From a virus: a DNA stretch of 43,619 nucleotides. Below the pieces are notes generated by a model. That model saw nothing but the letters and a program-made list of their open reading frames with translations. It searched no databases and was not told where the DNA came from. Location of the stretch: positions 1 through 43,619 of the IMG/VR virus record IMGVR_UViG_3300022925_000050; one strand, given 5' to 3'. Each line of letters opens with the position of its first letter. The stretch's first letter is position 1. A program made the translations under genes and the position numbers. Below, piece after piece: positions 32,926 to 41,770 of the stretch.

Positions 32926-34454
32926 TAATCAAAGAAATTGAAAGAAATTGAGGATTTTGCAGAGTTTTGTGCTGGTCTCTCTGAAGATTTTTTATCCTTC
33001 ATATAGTAGTAAGAACTAGCAGGAAGCTCTCCACTTGCTAATTGTAATCCCTCAAGAGATCGTGACTCATTTAATGAAACAATATCTACAGAGACAGTTT
33101 TTTGCCCCAAAGTTTTGGCAGGATTATTAATAATAATCTCCTTGTCTCCGTATATTGGGACAACTTGTGATCTATCCAATTGTTTGGTTTCGCCAACAGA
33201 TATTTTTCTTTTTAAGATTCCATCTCCTTCATATCTATAAGAAGGGTCTAACGTGTAAGTAAAGGAAGCGTTTATGCTTTTTTCAAATGGATTAAATGAG
33301 ACGCTCCTAGACTTCTCGTTGAGATTTCCAGATGTTACATCAAAAAGGTCTGGAATTTTAAGCAAAGGGGCGTCAGAATTATCCAATAGATAATCCTTTG
33401 AAGTTTGAAAGGCAACTTCTCTATTTGGGCCTTGAGAAGAAATCGAAGTTTGAAAAGAATATTCATCAAACTCTAGCCCCTCATCTTTCGAAGCAGAATA
33501 TTCAACATTTGTTATTTGATTTCTTCTAGGATCATTTGAAAAGGCGACAGATAATGAAGCCAATCCTCCATCTGAATTTATTGTTTTTTCTATTTGAAAA
33601 GGTCTTCCAAATCCAGTATTTTCCACAAGGAGTTCGTCTAGGGACAGCTTAACGCCTGATGCGACCACCGTTTCCAAAGGCTCTTGCAGTGCATTAATTT
33701 CAATTGAATAAATTTTATCTGTATATCCGTCTTCACTAAGGGTATTTGAGAACGTAGATTTTTTTGAAAAAACAATGCCATTGTCATCTTCAATTCTGGA
33801 AGAAGAAAAAGCCTCCGTCAAAGAAACTTCCTTATTTATTTGATCGTAAGATTCTGTAATCAATGGCTTGAGCCGCCTATCAACCCTTCCCTTTTCAGAA
33901 ATTCCATCTATTTCGTAACTGAAATTAGGACGATTTGTTAAGTAAGTATTTTTTAAGAACAAATAAGCTTTGTTTAAAAAATCACCCCCCTCATCTTTGC
34001 CATATTTTAAATTTACATTTCTATTGTAACTATAAGAATTTTCGCCTCGTTGAAAGGAATACTCTTCTGTAAATGAATCTACATTTTGCGGAGATGGAAC
34101 ATTGTCTGCAATCTCAGAAAGAACATTGTCGTCTTCTGTTTTTGTAAATTCTTCTATTGTTATAGATGCTGTAGTGCTACCAACCCTAGCAGATTCGGGA
34201 AGAGAAAGGGATGTGATTCTTCCATTTCTAATCTCATCGACGCCTATTTTTGCTGCAATCCCCTTTTTCGAATAAGCAAATTGAAGAGCTTCAATACCTT
34301 CAAGCAATGAATCACTTCCATCTTCAAAAGAACTATCTAAAATAGAAAAAGAATAATTATACGAAGTAGACTTCCCCCAAACATGCTCTGTGTCTAAAAA
34401 ATTAAACGAGGTATTTGAAGACGCACTTAATATCTTTGTAATTAAAAGAGCCAT
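32925..34454 (-). CDS. distal tail protein, first after the tape measure gene
   Basis: This is a 509-residue, beta-rich protein encoded 3 bases after the tape measure gene, the place of the distal tail protein in long-tailed phages. Internal modules recur (NKEVSLTEAFSSSRIED, SRSVSFNPFEKSINASFTY), matching those of the neighbouring 525-residue protein. No enzymatic motif is seen. Confidence 0.5.
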   Translation of the reverse strand: MALLITKILSASSNTSFNFLDTEHVWGKSTSYNYSFSILDSSFEDGSDSLLEGIEALQFAYSKKGIAAKIGVDEIRNGRITSLSLPESARVGSTTASITIEEFTKTEDDNVLSEIADNVPSPQNVDSFTEEYSFQRGENSYSYNRNVNLKYGKDEGGDFLNKAYLFLKNTYLTNRPNFSYEIDGISEKGRVDRRLKPLITESYDQINKEVSLTEAFSSSRIEDDNGIVFSKKSTFSNTLSEDGYTDKIYSIEINALQEPLETVVASGVKLSLDELLVENTGFGRPFQIEKTINSDGGLASLSVAFSNDPRRNQITNVEYSASKDEGLEFDEYSFQTSISSQGPNREVAFQTSKDYLLDNSDAPLLKIPDLFDVTSGNLNEKSRSVSFNPFEKSINASFTYTLDPSYRYEGDGILKRKISVGETKQLDRSQVVPIYGDKEIIINNPAKTLGQKTVSVDIVSLNESRSLEGLQLASGELPASSYYYMKDKKSSERPAQNSAKSSISFNFFD

Positions 34455-34457
34455 TAA

Positions 34458-37400
34458 TCAGGTTTTAGGTGGTGCTTTGGGGGTGGGGGGTATACCTATA
34501 TTGAATATTAAATTATTAATTTCTTGCAATTTCACTGCAAGTTTGTCTAGTTCACCGCTTACACCGTCTCCTCCACTTTCAAGAGCCTTTATTTGCCGCT
34601 GGTATGCCTTTCCTATGGCGATTAACCTATCCCTTTCTGTTTTATCGGCTGCGTCTTGCAGTTTCTTATTGTTAGCCATCCTATCTTCTTGCGCTTTTTT
34701 CTCCGCTTCTTGCATTTTCGCTATCCTATCTAGCCTATCTTTTTCTGCTTTTTTGGCCGCTTCTTCCATTTTCGCTATCCTATCTAGCCTATCTTTTTCT
34801 GCTTTTTTTTGCATGTCGTCAGTATCGACTTGTCCTGAAGGCAAGCGTTTTGGGGGGTTTCCGCCGTATGGGACAGGTTCGCTACCTGCGCCACCACCTG
34901 CGCCACCACCTGTGCCGCCACCTGTGCCGCCACCTGCGCCGCCACCTGCGCCGCCACCTGCGCCGCCTTCAATTTTCGTTTTTGGTGCGGTATTCTTTGC
35001 GATTTGTTCCAAGTATTGTGTCTGTTGCTCCTCATTAGACAAATTCGAATTAACCAAAATTGCCGCTTCTATTTGTTCTATTTGCGCCCCTAAAACAGTT
35101 GAGATTTCGTTTATGTCGCTCGCCTGTTTTTGGGTTGTAGGTCTTAATTGGGAAAGAGCTTTTAATGCAGAAGATAATCCCGCTAATCTTTGGCCAACCC
35201 CGCCGACTGTATCTACATTAGCGTTTGACAAACCGCTTTTTATCCTGTTTACGCCTGTTTGCGTAATAACCCTACCTGTTTGGTTTTGAAAACCAGTAAG
35301 CCTGTTTAAAATTTCTGGATCAAAACCAGAGGTAGCCTGTTTAAATAAATCCTTTTGCCCTTGAGTTAGTTGTTGACCGACAGGCAGAGTAGGCATTAGA
35401 CCCGTCTTCCTATCTCCAAATATAGCCTTTCTTATGTCCGTTCCGGCTCCTTGAAGAATAGCTTTTGCAAAAGAGCTAGTATCTTTTCCTCCTGCTGAAA
35501 TTACTCCTCGCACCCCTTTATCAGAAATTCCAGCATCCGTTAAAAAACGAGCAAGTTTGGCAGGGGAATCTGCCGACCTAAAAGCTTGAGTCACTTTTTG
35601 GTTAGTGTTTAATTTTTCTAGTTTTTCCAAATTAGTCAAGAAAGAATCTCTAAGATTTTCTATAAATTCTTTGTTTATTTTTCTTCTTTCTTCGTTTTCT
35701 TTTTTTCCAGCCTCAAGCGTGTCTTTTATAAAGTCATCGAGAGCAGAAGTAAGCTCTTCTTTTCCAGAAATAGAAAGGGAATTTAAAGACTCAATAAGCT
35801 CTTTTTGGACATTTAAAAACCTTGTCGCACCTGATTCAGAAAACTGTCCCGTTTTAATATTCGACGCTTCTGCCTCAAGGCTTCTGATTATTGTCTCTAC
35901 CGCATTGGAAGTGTCCACTAATCTGTTTTTAAGCTGGATGGCTCTTGTGTCGGCTATCTGTTTTTTAAAAAACGAATCAAGTGAAGTTTTAAATAATTCT
36001 AAATTAGATTCTGGCTTCTCTTCAGAAAAGAAAGACTTCATAAAGTTCTCTAATTCAATCGCTCTAGCGTCACCGCCTATTGCTCTTCTATTTCGCAGTT
36101 TAATTGGTCCGCTTTCTTCTCTCGCGGCTCTCATTTTAGCTAATTTTTCGTTAACTTCGGCCATCCTTTCTACTTGGTCCAGCGTGTCTTTTCCAATTAA
36201 AGTCTCTTCTTTTGCAAAAGCCGCAAATATAGTTTCCAAGGCAATTGTGGAAGTTCGTATTCCGTTAAGGCCTCTCAAGTTTCCATTTTTTAAATCAGAC
36301 ATTTGCTGCCCTATTGAGCCTAAAAGAACGCGAAATTGTTGGCCCATAAACTCTCCTTTTGTTTTTGGGGCGTTGTCTCCTGTAATATCAATTACGCTAG
36401 TGCCTAATTTTGATTGTATATCTGGCCCAAGAAGTTCGCCTCCGATACCTTGTCCAAGCTCAAAGGCCGCAGGAATCCCAATGAGAGCCGCACCTCCTTT
36501 TAGAGCATTTCTTGCGCCTTTATTTTTTCCACCTTGCACACCAAGCTTTTTACCAGCCTTTTTAACAGAACCTTCAGGAAGAAAGGAAGATACGACAGCT
36601 AAAGAGCTAATCGCAGCCCCTACTTTAGTAAACGCATCGCTAGTTTTTTGTATTTCATCTGAAGAGTCAGCAACAGCATTAGTTGTTTCTTTTAATGAAG
36701 ACTTTAGAGTTTTAATTTTATCATTAATTGCGTCCAAGGCTGGTCCTGCTTTTCCTTGAGATTCGGTTTCTAGTCTAGAAATTTGGGCGGATATTCTCTC
36801 CAAATCATTATTTAATTTTTGTAATTTTTTAGCCTCTCCAGACGTAGAAATGGAAGAAGCAGTTTGAATTATTTGGGGTAGAAAAAAGGATGCTAAAAGC
36901 AAACCGCGTGATCCACCGCCGCCAAAATCTGAATCGCCTCCACCTCCTCTAGCCATCCTTGGCATACGTCCAACAGCCTTGCTTCTTGGCATAAAACCTG
37001 AAGCTCTACCTTTCCCTTTTGCAGTTTTTTTAGGCCTCAGTGCTGCGTTTGTAGGGTGAGAGAGGATTTTACCGATAAAGCTTTTAATATTTCCGCTACT
37101 TGTCGAGTTTTTGAAATCCCCCGCTTTTTGCTTTCCTTCAATATTAAAAAGTTGCTTTAATTCTGTTTTATTTTTGAAGTTCGCAACATCAAATCTTCCG
37201 TTTTTTGGATTAGCTAATTTCAAAGCAGAGACTACGGCAGACTCAAAAGCAACTCCAACGGCAGCGGCTACAGTTCCCATGTTTAGATGTTTTTCAACAT
37301 CGGCTCTTGTTGGTTGGTTTTTTACGGGAGGGTCCAAAAGCTTTGCGTATTTTAAGGAGGAATCTGTAATGCCTTTTGTAACGTTTTCTTCTAATTTAAC

Positions 37401-39563
37401 ATCATGGGGGTCATCTACCTTGTCTAGATTAACAAGATTAGGAGTATAAACCGATGGAGTTTTCGAAAGTTTATAAGCTCTCCCTTTGATTGTTGTTTGT
37501 TTCGTTGTTTGTAAAGCGGGAGTTATTGCCGCTTTGGAGGGAACCATAAACGGAAAACCAGTAGGGTCTAAAATAGTCGGAGCTACGGACTGACTTTCTA
37601 TAACTTTGAGTCTAGCAGCAAGAGCTTCTTCGTCAGCTTGGCTATTTGCCCTCTTGCCTTGTTTGGCCATGACTTGTTTGGCGGTTGTTAAAAAATCAAA
37701 CTTTCCTCCTGCAAATCTAGGAATATTACCGCTCGCATACAGTGGAATAACAGCCGAATCTCCATTCATCCCAAAATTAGGAAGTTCGACTTCTTGACTG
37801 TTCATCAAGAATTTTTTGCCACCAATTGTTCCTTGCCCCATCTGAGGCTTTACAGAGCGAGACGCTCCCAAAGAAACGGCCTCCATAACCTCCATCATGC
37901 CGTCTTCTGGAGTAAACCCACCAGCAAATCTTTTTCCTTTTTTGCCTTTAAAACCTCCTGATGGACTAAATGAAGCAACTCCTCTGCGAGCAGACGCAGC
38001 AGCTAAAGAAGAGATTATAGCTTGTTGCTCTCTAAGCAAGGCGTTTTCTTGCTTAATGGCGTTTAAGACAAGTTGCTCTTTTTGAGACTGAGAGAGAGAC
38101 GCATTAGCGAGTTGTTTTCTTAAATTAACATCTTGAGTCAAAAGACTAACAATCCCCTGCTCAATACTTTTTATCTTTTCCTGCCCACTTCCCAAAGTAG
38201 AAAGGTCTTTAAATCCTTGTATCGCGAACTTAGAAACAATCTTGAATATATTAAGAAATGCTCCTGTAATTAAAATTAACCCCGGCCCTTGAATGAATGT
38301 GCCGATGCCTTTGAAGAAGTTTTTCACTATTGAAAAGCCCTTATCTTCAGACAGAGAGCTATCAAGAAAATTAGTCAATTTTTCTGCCAAACCAACTAGG
38401 TCGCTTATCACAGGTGCGAGAGTGATCGTTCCCACCTTTTCCGCCAAATTAGTTAATCCAACAACTAAAGAGTTGATTTGACTAGACAAGGTTTTGTTTA
38501 GTGCTTCATTTTTGACGAAAGCTTCGTTAGATGCTTTTGCGGCGATATTTGAAGCTTGTGCATATAAAGACGTTTCGCTAGACAAATCTTTAAGGGCAGC
38601 AGAAACTACGTTAATCTGGAAAACACCACCAGCCAACTCTTTAATTTTTGATGCTCTTGTTGGATCAGCGATATTGTCCAATGAAGAAGCTAATGCTTGT
38701 AATTTTTGAACCCCAGTTTGGTTAGAATCAATTGCAACCCCCAAATCTTGAAGTTCAGAAATGGTAGTGCTACGGCTAAGTCTTGTAAAGATAGACTTGA
38801 AGGCGTTTCCGATAACAGCACCTCCACGGGCCGTTTTTTGCTGAACGGCAGTGATTAGTCCTAAAAGTTCATCAAAGCTCACTCCTGCGTCCTCTGCTGT
38901 TGAACCAGCGCGTTGAAAACCGTCAGCCAAATCTTTTGCAGAAACAGCGAATGCCGTATCAACAGCAACCAGTTTATTAACAATCTGTTCGGCACTCAGC
39001 GCGGCAGAAGTATAACCGTTAATGGCGGCAGTCAAAGCATTCACAGAAGAGACTGAATCCAATCCTGAAATACGAGTAAGAATCAGGGCTGCGTTAAGTC
39101 TTTTTGCTGTCTGTTCTGCACTCAAACCTTGACGAGCGAGTTCTGCTGCGCCATCGGCAACTGTAGAAAATGATTGTTCGGTGTTTTTTGCTACATCAAA
39201 TATTGATTTTCTGAATTTAGAAAACTGCTGGTCACTAGCACCTAAAATAGAGTTAATCTCAACAAGTCTTTTCTCTACTTGAATTGTAGAGCTAACAAGG
39301 GCTTTAAATGACTGATTAATAGTCTGGATGACTGCGGCTGTTGCTCCGAAGGCGAATACGCGAGCAGTAGCGGCGTCCATTGACTTCTGAAATTCAGAAG
39401 CATTTCCAGTGATACGTCCCAAAGAATTGCCAAACTTGTCAAGACTTTGTGGATTAATCTTGATGTTATTAAATGCGCTCTGAACTTGAGAAGCGGATTT
39501 TTTAACACTAGCATTATTAATGTTTAGATTTCCATTAATATTAACCGTGGGAGAAGAAGCCAT
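34458..39563 (-). CDS. tail tape measure protein
   Basis: This is a 1,701-residue protein. Residues 80-320 carry the TP901-type tape measure core (FSTVADGAAELARQGLSAEQ, SAKDLADGFQRAGSTAEDAG, ARGGAVIGNAFKSIFTRL). Hydrophobic segments follow (FIQGPGLILITGAFLNIF near 423-440; LLLASFFLPQIIQ near 888-900; GGAALIGIPAAFELG near 1023). Residues about 745-840 look like an inserted PD-(D/E)XK-type domain. The C-terminal part has a GGAG/GGTG repeat and an 18-residue charged repeat (AEKDRLDRIAKM...). It sets tail length and is ejected with DNA. It is the longest gene in the window and follows the chaperone genes. Confidence 0.88.
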   Translation of the reverse strand: MASSPTVNINGNLNINNASVKKSASQVQSAFNNIKINPQSLDKFGNSLGRITGNASEFQKSMDAATARVFAFGATAAVIQTINQSFKALVSSTIQVEKRLVEINSILGASDQQFSKFRKSIFDVAKNTEQSFSTVADGAAELARQGLSAEQTAKRLNAALILTRISGLDSVSSVNALTAAINGYTSAALSAEQIVNKLVAVDTAFAVSAKDLADGFQRAGSTAEDAGVSFDELLGLITAVQQKTARGGAVIGNAFKSIFTRLSRSTTISELQDLGVAIDSNQTGVQKLQALASSLDNIADPTRASKIKELAGGVFQINVVSAALKDLSSETSLYAQASNIAAKASNEAFVKNEALNKTLSSQINSLVVGLTNLAEKVGTITLAPVISDLVGLAEKLTNFLDSSLSEDKGFSIVKNFFKGIGTFIQGPGLILITGAFLNIFKIVSKFAIQGFKDLSTLGSGQEKIKSIEQGIVSLLTQDVNLRKQLANASLSQSQKEQLVLNAIKQENALLREQQAIISSLAAASARRGVASFSPSGGFKGKKGKRFAGGFTPEDGMMEVMEAVSLGASRSVKPQMGQGTIGGKKFLMNSQEVELPNFGMNGDSAVIPLYASGNIPRFAGGKFDFLTTAKQVMAKQGKRANSQADEEALAARLKVIESQSVAPTILDPTGFPFMVPSKAAITPALQTTKQTTIKGRAYKLSKTPSVYTPNLVNLDKVDDPHDVKLEENVTKGITDSSLKYAKLLDPPVKNQPTRADVEKHLNMGTVAAAVGVAFESAVVSALKLANPKNGRFDVANFKNKTELKQLFNIEGKQKAGDFKNSTSSGNIKSFIGKILSHPTNAALRPKKTAKGKGRASGFMPRSKAVGRMPRMARGGGGDSDFGGGGSRGLLLASFFLPQIIQTASSISTSGEAKKLQKLNNDLERISAQISRLETESQGKAGPALDAINDKIKTLKSSLKETTNAVADSSDEIQKTSDAFTKVGAAISSLAVVSSFLPEGSVKKAGKKLGVQGGKNKGARNALKGGAALIGIPAAFELGQGIGGELLGPDIQSKLGTSVIDITGDNAPKTKGEFMGQQFRVLLGSIGQQMSDLKNGNLRGLNGIRTSTIALETIFAAFAKEETLIGKDTLDQVERMAEVNEKLAKMRAAREESGPIKLRNRRAIGGDARAIELENFMKSFFSEEKPESNLELFKTSLDSFFKKQIADTRAIQLKNRLVDTSNAVETIIRSLEAEASNIKTGQFSESGATRFLNVQKELIESLNSLSISGKEELTSALDDFIKDTLEAGKKENEERRKINKEFIENLRDSFLTNLEKLEKLNTNQKVTQAFRSADSPAKLARFLTDAGISDKGVRGVISAGGKDTSSFAKAILQGAGTDIRKAIFGDRKTGLMPTLPVGQQLTQGQKDLFKQATSGFDPEILNRLTGFQNQTGRVITQTGVNRIKSGLSNANVDTVGGVGQRLAGLSSALKALSQLRPTTQKQASDINEISTVLGAQIEQIEAAILVNSNLSNEEQQTQYLEQIAKNTAPKTKIEGGAGGGAGGGAGGGTGGGTGGGAGGGAGSEPVPYGGNPPKRLPSGQVDTDDMQKKAEKDRLDRIAKMEEAAKKAEKDRLDRIAKMQEAEKKAQEDRMANNKKLQDAADKTERDRLIAIGKAYQRQIKALESGGDGVSGELDKLAVKLQEINNLIFNIGIPPTPKAPPKT
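34713..34808. repeat. 54-bp direct repeat inside the tape measure gene
   Basis: The sequence CATTTTCGCTATCCTATCT and the bases after it recur at 34713 and 34767, offset 54 bases, encoding the 18-residue repeat EKDRLDRIAKM-x-EA-x-KKA. Confidence 0.8.
34884..34967. repeat. 12-bp tandem repeat encoding GGAG/GGTG
   Basis: About seven copies of a 12-base unit (plus strand type CTGCGCCGCCAC, with A/G and C/T variants) encode a glycine-rich linker in the tape measure protein. The block is much richer in GC than its surroundings and is prone to copy-number change. Confidence 0.85.
37044..37331 (-). other. possible PD-(D/E)XK-like domain inside the tape measure protein
   Basis: Tape measure residues about 745-840: VGVAFESAVVSAL (E774), GRFDVANF (D792), KAGDFKNS (D816, K818). 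The spacing and order fit a compact nuclease core; catalytic function is inferred. Confidence 0.35.
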
Positions 39564-39584
39564 ATACAGTTAATTACACAAAAA

Positions 39585-40439
39585 TCAAGTTAATTTGTCA
39601 GAAGGTGTCATGTTTTTTAATCCGCCTTTTTCTTCTACTAAATCTCTAATATTGGTTTCTTTAGCCTCTTGGTTGGCGGAAGGAATATAATGATATAGTA
39701 AAACAGCGTCGTTTAATATCTTTTTTGGTATATTGTCAATATTATCAATTTTTTGTTTTAAAATTTTTGCACATACCAAAAGGTCTCTTTGAAAAAGCGT
39801 GATATTTTTAGAGTTCTCACCAAAGACAAAAAGAGGGTCATCAGATAACCTAACTAACTCAAAAAAGTCTGGCAAATAACACGTTTCCAAAACACTATCC
39901 AGTTCTACTAAAGTATTGTATTTATTCAAATATTGTATAATATACTCGCCAATCCTTTCCTCATCTACCTTTGTGGACAAACCCTTGTCTAAAAAGCAAA
40001 AGTTCTTACAGGAATAAATGCAACTCTTTGAAGAAACAAACGTCTCCAAAGAGCTTTTGATAAAAGAGTTCCTTATTTCATTAATCTCTTTAATCCTTTC
40101 TGAGTCTTTTTTCATAGACTCCTCATTGGCTTTTAGCAAGGCATCATCTTGGAATTTGGAGGCAAGTTTTTTTTTCTTACCTAATGCCCATTCCAAATCT
40201 TCCTTTTCTAACTCATACTCTCTAGAATATTTACCGCAAGAAATGGCTTCTTCAAGAAGTTCCTCTTCGTTTAACAAGCCTATTTTTCGACCTCTTTTCT
40301 CCAACTCTTGGTGTAAAAAAGATTCCGAGAGCCTATCAAGAATGGTAGGATGCTTAAAGTAAAACCTATCTGGACCGTCTCCTAAGACGGAGTAACCTTG
40401 AAGAATTTCAAGTAGATTTATCTTCTTCTGGTTCTGCAT
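39585..40439 (-). CDS. tail assembly chaperone-like protein, second of two
   Basis: This is a 284-residue, mostly helical, charged protein directly upstream of the tape measure gene, the place of the gpT part of gpG/gpGT chaperones. It includes cysteines CIYSCKNFC. Its ATG lies 32 bases inside the previous gene, in the +1 (or -2) frame. It could be translated on its own or by frameshifting from the previous gene; no classical slippery heptamer is visible in the overlap. Confidence 0.45.
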   Translation of the reverse strand: MQNQKKINLLEILQGYSVLGDGPDRFYFKHPTILDRLSESFLHQELEKRGRKIGLLNEEELLEEAISCGKYSREYELEKEDLEWALGKKKKLASKFQDDALLKANEESMKKDSERIKEINEIRNSFIKSSLETFVSSKSCIYSCKNFCFLDKGLSTKVDEERIGEYIIQYLNKYNTLVELDSVLETCYLPDFFELVRLSDDPLFVFGENSKNITLFQRDLLVCAKILKQKIDNIDNIPKKILNDAVLLYHYIPSANQEAKETNIRDLVEEKGGLKNMTPSDKLT

Positions 40440-41175
40440 CGTCGCTTGACTCTTCTTCGCTTTCTGGGAAGAACTTTGCTAATGAAGATTCCGCACTTTC
40501 TTGATCTTTTGCATGACCATTATACCATAAAGAAACGATCCTTTGGATTAAGTAAAGGTATTTTTTTACAATTTTCTTTTTGCGAGAAATCATTGGGTCT
40601 TCCCCGCTTTCTTCTTCTTCCAGAAGGTCACTCAGTTGGTTATCCTTTTCTTTAAAAGTTGCCCCATCGAAAAGGGGGAAGGCCTCCTCCTTAATTTTCT
40701 TACCATCCTTGACTTTTTCGTAAAAGTAAGAGCAATTAACGACAAACCATTTAACTAAATACTCCTCTGCTTTAGCGTCTGCGCTTTGTGAATACATCTG
40801 TTCTAATTGAACATCATTTTCAATAATCCTCTTTTCAAGGGCAATGTAGCTTTTTTCTGCCTTTTCAAGCTCCTGCTTTTGCTCTTGTGATAGCTTTTTG
40901 GCCCCGCCAAAAAACTCAATAGTCTTTTTGGCTTCGAAAAGGCTTTTAATTTGAGATGCGATATCCTCATTCTTTTTATCGGAAAACATTCCGCCAATGT
41001 CATCAAATCGCTTAGTCATCATAGCCCTACTTAAAAAGCCATCATTAAGAAGTTTATTAAACCTTTGACTATAGATGTATTCAGCGTCCTCAATGTCTCC
41101 ATGACTTGGTTTTGCAAAACAGACTTTTACTTTTTCGTCTTCAATATCTGCTTCAAATGTATAAAGAGGTTTCAT
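40408..41175 (-). CDS. tail assembly chaperone-like protein, first of two
   Basis: This is a 255-residue protein. The opening beta segment MKPLYTFEADIEDEKVKVCF, then KPSHGDIEDAEYIYSQRFNKL is like the small tail chaperone/'tail assembly' proteins found just before tape measure genes of marine phages. The remainder is helical and charged, ending in an acidic tail (EEESSDDAEPEEDKST). Position between major tail protein and tape measure gene supports the role; sequence evidence alone is modest. Confidence 0.5.
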   Translation of the reverse strand: MKPLYTFEADIEDEKVKVCFAKPSHGDIEDAEYIYSQRFNKLLNDGFLSRAMMTKRFDDIGGMFSDKKNEDIASQIKSLFEAKKTIEFFGGAKKLSQEQKQELEKAEKSYIALEKRIIENDVQLEQMYSQSADAKAEEYLVKWFVVNCSYFYEKVKDGKKIKEEAFPLFDGATFKEKDNQLSDLLEEEESGEDPMISRKKKIVKKYLYLIQRIVSLWYNGHAKDQESAESSLAKFFPESEEESSDDAEPEEDKST

Positions 41176-41201
41176 ATATTATATTATAACCTTTTTAAAT
41201 A

Positions 41202-41708
41202 TTAAATGCAATTACTTGCTGCTAAATAGTAACCCTCGCTAGATAGAGTGTATGTTCCAGTATTGTCTGCAATAACACAGGGAGAACCTGTATCTAAAAA
41301 GATTTCTATGGATAATGTATTTTGATCGCCATAATCCTCAAAAATTATTGAATCAATAAATCCAGTTTGACCACTGATGTTATTTCTAATCAAGTTGTCA
41401 TTAATAAAATAAGAAAACCTAGCTATACCAGTGGAGTCTTCAAACACATTATCTCCAGAATCATACGCATCTCCATAAAAGTAGTTTCCAGATACGTTGA
41501 AAACTTGATTCTGTCTATATCCATGAACTAAAAGTCCCGATTGGTCGAATAGGTATCCACTATATCCAGAGAAGGAAACGACAGGATCAAATGAATTTTC
41601 TCCAGTTTTGCCGATTTCCATACTAAATCCGCTCTCTGGAACAGAGACGGCGATAGAAGCATTAAAGGAAAAGCTTTTATTATGATAACCTAAATTATAA
41701 CCTTTCAT
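41202..41708 (-). CDS. tail protein, beta-rich
   Basis: This is a 168-residue protein made of G/S/Y-rich strands (VVSFSGYSGYLFDQSGLLV, ISGQTGFIDSIIFEDYG). It follows the major tail protein after a terminator-like hairpin. It may be a minor tail or decoration protein; no family recognised. Confidence 0.45.
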   Translation of the reverse strand: MKGYNLGYHNKSFSFNASIAVSVPESGFSMEIGKTGENSFDPVVSFSGYSGYLFDQSGLLVHGYRQNQVFNVSGNYFYGDAYDSGDNVFEDSTGIARFSYFINDNLIRNNISGQTGFIDSIIFEDYGDQNTLSIEIFLDTGSPCVIADNTGTYTLSSEGYYLAASNCI

Positions 41709-41710
41709 AT

Positions 41711-41750
41711 TAAAAAAAGAAAAGAGAGAAGCTGCGAAGCCCCTCTCTTT
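41711..41750 (-). terminator. Rho-independent terminator after the major tail protein gene
   Basis: On the minus strand AAAGAGAG (41743-41750) pairs with CTCTCTTT (41721-41728) around a 14-base loop and is followed by a T-rich run (TCTTTTTTTA, 41711-41720). It lies 20 bases past the stop of the 41771-42982 gene and ends 2 bases before the next start codon, so it would reduce, not abolish, downstream transcription. Confidence 0.7.
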
Positions 41751-41770
41751 CCTAAACTATGAACGAAAGA

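Noticed and set aside
34390-35289. 299-residue plus-strand frame antisense to the tape measure gene
   Set aside because: Its PPPAPPP stretch is just the reverse reading of the GGAG repeat, and it covers parts of two well-supported genes.
35605-36759. 384-residue plus-strand frame antisense to the tape measure gene
   Set aside because: Ser/Leu/Phe-rich shadow of helical coding sequence on the other strand, with no start signal or family resemblance.
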